Source of the DNA: Opitutaceae bacterium
GTDB lineage: Bacteria; Verrucomicrobiota; Verrucomicrobiae; Opitutales; Opitutaceae
Assembly (NCBI GenBank): GCA_031266495.1
Contig: JAISAX010000923.1
Coordinates: 1 to 5,155, forward strand
Length of the DNA: 5,155 bases
Direction of reading: 5' to 3'
Positions 1 through 3,844 of this stretch are shown here, piece after piece. Position 1 is the first letter of the stretch. Each line of letters opens with the position of its first letter. A program made the translations under genes and the position numbers. Under the pieces are notes generated by a model. That model ran no database searches and was not told the DNA's origin. It saw nothing but the letters and a program-made list of their open reading frames with translations.

Positions 1-2
1 CG

Positions 3-71
3 CACCACTACACGCACACCACCGATTTTTTCCGTGCGAATGAAAAAAACAACCAACGCTCCGCAACGTGA
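3..71 (+). CDS. possible 3' end of a gene entering from the left
   Basis: From base 3 a frame of 22 codons is open to the left edge and ends in TGA at 69-71. Its residues (HHYTHTTDFFRANEKNN and so on) look like ordinary protein, and most third positions are G or C, as in the window's genuine genes. It could be the C-terminal tail of an upstream gene. The TGA overlaps a GTG at 68-70 (GTGA), an arrangement often seen in translationally coupled genes. It is too short to assign to a family. The frame starting at base 1 is also open here, so the choice is a guess based on composition. Confidence 0.25.
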   Translation, partial: HHYTHTTDFFRANEKNNQRSAT

Positions 72-186
72 TCCTCGTTTGCGCAATCCTTCTCCTCGTA
101 TCCGCAACCGGATTCACGCTGCCGGTTTCGGAGACGCGAAAAAAATCCCCCGGGACGAAATCGCCAAGATCGCCCGCGAGGATTAG
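40..186 (+). pseudogene. possible small one-helix membrane or secreted protein, frame broken at two A7 tracts
   Basis: ATG at 40 opens a 48-codon frame ending at TAG 184-186. Read straight, its middle is an implausible Arg/Pro-rich stretch. If the A7 run at 43-49 is read one base short and the A7 run at 139-145 one base long, the net shift is zero. The product then reads MKKQPTLRN, then a hydrophobic segment of about 20 residues (VILVCAILLLVSATGFTLPV), then SETRKKIPRDEIAKIARED and the same stop. That is a basic N-region, one membrane helix or signal sequence, and a charged tail. The second tract is A AAA AAA in the phase of a classical -1 slippery heptamer. A GTG at 68 could start the middle part alone and would end at TGA 197-199 without a shift. 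Possible explanations are a decayed gene, homopolymer sequencing errors, or slippage. No family was recognised. Confidence 0.3.
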
Positions 187-342
187 CGTCAACAGGTGAA
201 TCCGTCCCGGCAGGTGCAACATGCCAACGGAAATACCAGCCATGTTTTATGGTATGACGGCCACGCAAGCAGCCTGCGTGAAGGCGAACTCACGCAGGCC
301 ATGTTCGATTTTTCGGAACAGGAACTTGCGCCTGCGCCGTAG
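187..342 (+). pseudogene. fragment resembling the C-terminus of an H-X-DG prepilin-type protein
   Basis: The frame between TAG 184-186 and TAG 340-342 encodes 51 residues with no plausible start codon in the useful part. It contains VNPSRQVQHANGN, then SHVLWYDGHASSLREGEL, then a short acidic tail. A His, a small Gly/Asn-rich turn, a hydrophobic strand and DGH is the layout of the processing-associated H-X9-DG tail found at the end of many DUF1559/prepilin-type proteins of Verrucomicrobiota and Planctomycetota. Here 11 residues separate the His from DG instead of nine. Such a protein should have a long pilin-like N-terminal part upstream. None is visible in this frame before the TAG, so this is probably the surviving end of a decayed or rearranged gene. 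The adjacent GH78 frame also reads through this stretch but with unnatural residues, which helps place the GH78 start further downstream. Confidence 0.42.
272..299. repeat. perfect 10-bp inverted repeat, 8-nt loop
   Basis: GCCTGCGTGA (272-281) and TCACGCAGGC (290-299) are exact reverse complements separated by eight bases. The hairpin would be GC-rich and stable. It lies inside the prepilin-like fragment and about 60 bases before the GH78 start. The nearest downstream T run is TTTTT about ten bases after the stem, so it is not a canonical intrinsic terminator. It could still shape the 5' leader of the GH78 transcript or act as a protein-binding palindrome. Confidence 0.6.
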
Positions 343-361
343 TTTTTTTCCCTTTCCCGTT

Positions 362-2695
362 ATGCCGCCCTCGCAAAACACCTCGTCGCCGCCATCCGCA
401 AATGCCCGGTGGATATGGCCTGATCCGGTTTCCCCGGTTTCGTCGATCAACGCATGGGTGGCGTTTCGCCACTCCTTTTCGATCCCGTCCCTCCTCCCGC
501 CCGCCCAGGGCGGGGAGTGCTCGCTGAAAATCGCCAGCGCGGACAAATACTGGCTCTGGGTGAATGGCCGCCTGGTCATTCGCGAAGGCGGCCTCAAAAG
601 CGGCCCGACACGCGCGGACTGGTACGTTGACGTGGAGGATGCGTCCGCATGGCTTCGGTCTGGAGTCAACCAGCTCGCCATTCTCGTCTGGCATTTTGGC
701 CACAATGGCGCGTCGCACCGCAACAGCGGGCAGGGGGGGCTTTTTGTACAACTGCGCGCAGGCGCGGCGGAGATCGTTTCCAGTCGCGAGTGGCGGGCGC
801 GTCCGCATCCGGCGTTTGGACAAAACGGCGCGGGCACTTCCGTCACGCTCGCCGAGCAGTCCGTGGATTTTGACGCCCGCCTCGATATGCCGGGCTGGAC
901 GGAAACCGCGTTTGACGATTCCGGCTGGCCGCATCCGGCGGAGCTGGGCGCGCCGCCTGTCGCGCCTTGGGGAAGGCTGGTCCCGCGCCCCATCCCGCAG
1001 TGGCGGGACAGCGAGCTTCGCGCTTGTGAAAACCGCGCCGATCTTTCCCTGCCGGTTGCGGGTCCGGCTTTGGTGACAGGCCGCTTGCCGTCAAATCTCC
1101 AGATCTATCCCTGGTTTCGCATGCGCGCCGCGGCGGGAGCGAAGATCGAAATCAAAATCGAACGCGATAAAAAGACCACGCTCTACACCGCGCGCGAAGG
1201 CGAACAGGAGTTCGAGGTCCCGGCCTGGGGCAACGGGAATTTTGTCGCCTGCACCCTGCCGGAAGGCGCGACGCTGCTCGACATCGCGTATCGGGAAACT
1301 CGTTACGCAACGGAACCGGCGGGGCGCTTTTCCAGTTCCGATCCCGCGCTCGACATCCTCTGGCGCAAAGCCGCGCGCACGGCGCTCGTGTGCATTCGCG
1401 ACTCGTTTATGGATTGCCCGGACCGGGAGCGTTCCCCCTGGACCGGCGATGCCGCCAACATTCTGGAAGTCACCCTGCGCGCCTTCGACCGGCGGAGCGA
1501 CGCCTTGATCGTGAAAACGTTGAACGAACTGGCCGCATGGGCCTCCGCCGACGGGAATCTCTGGGGGGCTGTGCCGACCAGCCGTTTCCCGGGCGCCTTC
1601 CGCGAGTTCCCGGCGCAGACGCTTGTCATGCTGGCGTCCGGCGTACGTTCCTACTGGATACACACGGGGGATCATGCCTTCCTGCGCTCGTTTTATCCGG
1701 CGATGCGGCGTTATCTGCTGGAGTGTTTCACCGTCCGGGACGGGCGCGTGGCGCACCGGGGTCCCTGGACAACCGCTTGGGGACCGGGCGTCCAGTGCTG
1801 GTATGACTGGGGTGACAACATCGACGCGGAGTTGCTCGACCAACTGCTCTATTTTGCGGCGCTCGACACCCTGCGCCAGAGTGCCGGGGCGCTGGGGCAT
1901 CAAGACGATCTTGCCCTGTGCGAGCGGTTGCAGGAGTCGATCCGTGCCGGCTTCGATTCCGCATGGTGGTCGGATCATTCGGGCGGATACCGTTCGCCCG
2001 GACATGCGGGTCCGCCCGACGATCGCGCGCAGGCGTTGGCGATTCTTGCCGGGCTGGCTCCGGCGGAGCGACACGCGCGTCTGGCCGATCGTCTTGAGGA
2101 AATCGAACGCTGCTCCATTTACATGGAACGTTATCCGCTGGAGGCATTGGTGCGGGCGGGGCGTCCGCAAAGCGCGCTGCGGCGCCTGAAACGCCGGTTC
2201 GCGGCGGAGATCGATTCCGGTTCGCCGACGCTGCCCGAACATTTCGGTGAATGCTCCAACCACGCGTGGGGAGGAGCCGCCGTTGTCGTGCTCGCGGAAA
2301 AGTTGATGGGGATCGACATTATCGAGCCGGGTTTTCGCGAGGTGCTTTTTTGTCCGCCACGCGAAGGACTTTCCTTTGCCGATTGCACGTTGCCCACGGT
2401 GCGAGGCGCATTGAGGTTGAGTTTCGAGCGGGCGGACGCTGGCGTCCGCCACACACTTTCCATCCCGCCGGGCATGCGCGTGCGGTTGCGAATTGATACG
2501 GAAACCGGCATTCTGTTGGTGAACGGCGTCCGCCACGATTTGCGTCAGGGCGGCCTGCTTCCTCCGGACATTTCCCTGTCCTTGAAAACGAAAGACAACC
2601 TCGAACTGCTGCTTGCCGCTGGCGATTGGGAAATCAAGACGGAACCGGCGGGGGGCCGGGCGTCATGGCATCCGTATTACACGATCGGGCCGTAG
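362..2695 (+). CDS. GH78-type alpha-L-rhamnosidase-like six-hairpin glycosidase
   Basis: Predicted inverting glycosidase that would release terminal alpha-L-rhamnose from plant glycans or their oligosaccharides; 777 residues, in the usual GH78 range. An N-terminal beta-sandwich region (about residues 15-170; YWLWVNGR is typical of the Bac_rhamnosid_N type) is followed by a second beta region with the DDSGW turn (about 180-300). An (alpha/alpha)6 barrel spans roughly 320-650 and a C-terminal beta domain about 655-777. The barrel carries DCPDRERSPWTGD, so D351, E356 and D363 match the spacing of the conserved acidic set in characterised GH78 enzymes. W480-YDWGD follows. LPEHFGECSNH supplies E626 as probable general base. 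The frame is open from ATG 221, but codons 221-361 read as unnatural protein and overlap the prepilin-like fragment, so ATG 362 is preferred; a pyrimidine-rich stretch precedes it and no Shine-Dalgarno is seen. No signal peptide is visible. Substrate is unproven: some six-hairpin relatives with a DRER motif are not known rhamnosidases. Confidence 0.85.
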   Translation: MPPSQNTSSPPSANARWIWPDPVSPVSSINAWVAFRHSFSIPSLLPPAQGGECSLKIASADKYWLWVNGRLVIREGGLKSGPTRADWYVDVEDASAWLRSGVNQLAILVWHFGHNGASHRNSGQGGLFVQLRAGAAEIVSSREWRARPHPAFGQNGAGTSVTLAEQSVDFDARLDMPGWTETAFDDSGWPHPAELGAPPVAPWGRLVPRPIPQWRDSELRACENRADLSLPVAGPALVTGRLPSNLQIYPWFRMRAAAGAKIEIKIERDKKTTLYTAREGEQEFEVPAWGNGNFVACTLPEGATLLDIAYRETRYATEPAGRFSSSDPALDILWRKAARTALVCIRDSFMDCPDRERSPWTGDAANILEVTLRAFDRRSDALIVKTLNELAAWASADGNLWGAVPTSRFPGAFREFPAQTLVMLASGVRSYWIHTGDHAFLRSFYPAMRRYLLECFTVRDGRVAHRGPWTTAWGPGVQCWYDWGDNIDAELLDQLLYFAALDTLRQSAGALGHQDDLALCERLQESIRAGFDSAWWSDHSGGYRSPGHAGPPDDRAQALAILAGLAPAERHARLADRLEEIERCSIYMERYPLEALVRAGRPQSALRRLKRRFAAEIDSGSPTLPEHFGECSNHAWGGAAVVVLAEKLMGIDIIEPGFREVLFCPPREGLSFADCTLPTVRGALRLSFERADAGVRHTLSIPPGMRVRLRIDTETGILLVNGVRHDLRQGGLLPPDISLSLKTKDNLELLLAAGDWEIKTEPAGGRASWHPYYTIGP
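2431..2450. repeat. near-perfect palindrome inside the GH78 gene
   Basis: GGCGGACGC (2431-2439) and GCGTCCGCC (2442-2450) are exact reverse complements with only TG between them, giving a 9-bp arm hairpin made almost entirely of G-C pairs. It lies in the C-terminal beta domain of the GH78 protein, where it encodes ADAGVR, and it does not disturb the frame. Short GC-rich palindromes of this form are typical of dispersed REP-like elements, but only one copy is present in this window, so membership of a repeat family is a guess. Confidence 0.6.
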
Positions 2696-2707
2696 TGCGG
2701 TTAACCT

Positions 2708-2767
2708 GATTCCGGAGGCACAGGGACTGAGCCAACGGGACCAGACGGATGGGGCCGGGCCGGAATC
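2708..2767. terminator. possible bidirectional terminator region between convergent genes
   Basis: The 80-bp gap between the GH78 stop and the regulator stop contains GATTCCGG (2708-2715) and its exact reverse complement CCGGAATC (2760-2767). Nested inside is a hairpin at 2717-2733 (GGCACAG, loop GGA, CTGAGCC; seven positions with one A-A mismatch). Convergent position favours a terminator for both genes. No T tract follows on either strand, so a standard intrinsic terminator is not shown. Confidence 0.3.
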
Positions 2768-2775
2768 TGCAATGG

Positions 2776-3693
2776 CTATCCCTGCAATTTGCGGAACTCC
2801 GACGGCGTCATCAGCGTGTGTCGCCTGAAGACTTTTCCGAAGTGGTCGGGGCAAACGAAACCGCACTCGAACGCCACATCCGTCACGCTCGCCTCCGGAC
2901 GGTTGCGCAACTGCTCCTTCGCCCGGGCGATCCGTTCCGCCAGCACATACCGGTGAAAACTCACCCCCAACTGGCGACGGAAACTGCGCGTCAGATGCTC
3001 CGGCGTCACCCTGAACCGCGCCGCGACTTCGCCCAATCCCAGCGAGCCGTCCAGATTATTGCCTACATGCGCGCACGCCTCGCCCACCAGGCCCCGCCTC
3101 GCCGCCCGTCCGCCCTCCGGCTCCGCACCCGACTCCGCACCCGGCGCCACCCCGCCGCGCCCCGCGCCGTTGCGCCGCGCCAGTGTCAGCAGGCCGAGCA
3201 GGATTCCCGGCACCGCGTCCTCCCACCCCTGCAACCGGAGATTCACCTCCGTCCGCAGCCACCGCGCCAGTTCATCGGCCCGGGCAAAATCGCGCTCTCC
3301 CAGCACGAACGGAAACGCCGCTCCCGCGGGCAACCAGTCCAATAAAAACCCGGCCGCTCCCCGCACTCGCGCCACGAAATCCTCCGGCCTGAACACAATG
3401 TTTGTCCTCTGGAACGGATACGCCCGGTCCGCCACGATCTGATGCGGCAGCCGCCCCCGAAACACCATCCCGTGCCTTGCCGTCTGAAAATGATTTCGGC
3501 CCGCCACATGAAACAACGCCCGCCCCTCCATCGTCAGGTGAATCTCGACCCCCGGCTGCGTATGAAACCGCGTTCCCTCCAGCATGTGCCGATACTCCAC
3601 ATGCACCAGTCCCGAGCGCAGCGACTCCTTCAACTGATAGGCAAACAACGGTCCCGTTCCCGGTTTTTCATGATAACGCGCCGCGAATTTCAT
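2776..3693 (-). CDS. AraC-family transcriptional regulator
   Basis: Predicted cytoplasmic sugar-responsive DNA-binding regulator of 305 residues, the normal length for AraC-family proteins. Residues about 40-95 look like the cupin-type ligand-binding domain (PGVEIHLTMEGRALFHVAG, then RLPHQIV, the usual metal- or sugar-pocket strand pattern). Residues 216-305 form the double helix-turn-helix: first HTH at about 219-243 (LGEVAARFRVTPEHLTRSF), second at about 268-300 (VTDVAFECGF, DHFGKVFRRH, TPSEFR), matching the family signature closely. A Gly/Ala/Arg-rich linker (about 174-199) joins the domains. The frame extends upstream to a TTG at 3774, but the extra 27 residues look unrelated to the family and would fill half of the divergent control region, so ATG at 3693 is chosen. 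No Shine-Dalgarno is seen. It is divergent from the GH115 gene and convergent with the GH78 gene, so local control of glycan use is the natural inference. The inducer is unknown. Confidence 0.92.
   Translation of the reverse strand: MKFAARYHEKPGTGPLFAYQLKESLRSGLVHVEYRHMLEGTRFHTQPGVEIHLTMEGRALFHVAGRNHFQTARHGMVFRGRLPHQIVADRAYPFQRTNIVFRPEDFVARVRGAAGFLLDWLPAGAAFPFVLGERDFARADELARWLRTEVNLRLQGWEDAVPGILLGLLTLARRNGAGRGGVAPGAESGAEPEGGRAARRGLVGEACAHVGNNLDGSLGLGEVAARFRVTPEHLTRSFRRQLGVSFHRYVLAERIARAKEQLRNRPEASVTDVAFECGFVCPDHFGKVFRRHTLMTPSEFRKLQG
3121..3144. repeat. 12-bp tandem duplication in the regulator's interdomain linker
   Basis: CTCCGCACCCGA at 3121-3132 is followed directly by CTCCGCACCCGG at 3133-3144, 11 of 12 bases identical. 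On the coding (minus) strand this gives the four-residue repeat GAES-GAEP (residues 185-192) inside the flexible linker between the cupin and HTH domains. The in-frame unit length changes linker length without breaking the gene, as expected of a slippage product. Confidence 0.7.
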
Positions 3694-3844
3694 CCGGCGA
3701 CATAACAACGTGCGCTCCCGTCCGGTCAATCCCGCCTCCTTCCGTTTTCCGCCACTTCGGCCCGCAAAGATCAATTTCCGACGGTTCCCGGATCAAGCCG
3801 TGGCAAGCGCGCTCCCCGCATTTCCGGCAAACTGTCCGCCCTCC
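3694..3844. promoter_or_regulatory. divergent control region between the AraC-type regulator and the GH115 gene
   Basis: This 151-bp non-coding stretch separates two divergent starts and should hold the promoters of both genes and the regulator's binding sites. ATTTCCG occurs at 3774-3780 and again at 3820-3826, 46 bp apart, and a related TTTTCCG lies near 3745-3751. These could be half-sites of an AraC-type operator, but the spacing is not the usual tandem 21 bp and the motif is short. AGCGCGCT (3806-3813) is a perfect 8-bp palindrome. No convincing sigma70 promoter for the GH115 gene was found. Confidence 0.5.
3702..3729 (-). promoter_or_regulatory. candidate sigma70-like promoter of the regulator gene
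   Basis: On the minus strand TTGACC (3729-3724, five of six matches to the -35 consensus) is followed after 16 bases by TGTTAT (3707-3702, four of six to the -10 consensus). Transcription would begin near 3695, two bases before the chosen ATG at 3693, giving a practically leaderless mRNA, which agrees with the absence of a ribosome binding site. In a GC-rich genome such a match can occur by chance. Confidence 0.25.

Noticed and set aside
328..349. GC-rich bases followed by a T7 run after the prepilin-like fragment, as an intrinsic terminator
   Set aside because: Only a four-base self-complementary GCGC pair with a 2-nt loop is available next to the T run, too weak to call. The strong stem at 272-299 is too far away.
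733..739. G7 run inside the GH78 gene as a slippage switch
   Set aside because: It is short, the frame is intact on both sides, and runs of this length are common in GC-rich coding DNA.
1091..2536. Long open frame on the minus strand opposite the GH78 gene (481 codons)
   Set aside because: It has Arg/Gln/Pro-rich composition and no recognisable domain, and lies fully inside a well-supported gene. The equal length to the other antisense frame is coincidence.
2749..3345. Plus-strand frame of 198 codons opposite the regulator
   Set aside because: It is Arg/Pro/Gln-rich, and the opposite strand carries an unmistakable AraC-type double HTH.
3694..3774. TTG-started N-terminal extension of the regulator
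   Set aside because: The 27 added residues do not look like the family and would occupy much of the divergent control region. The ATG at 3693 gives the normal AraC-family length.
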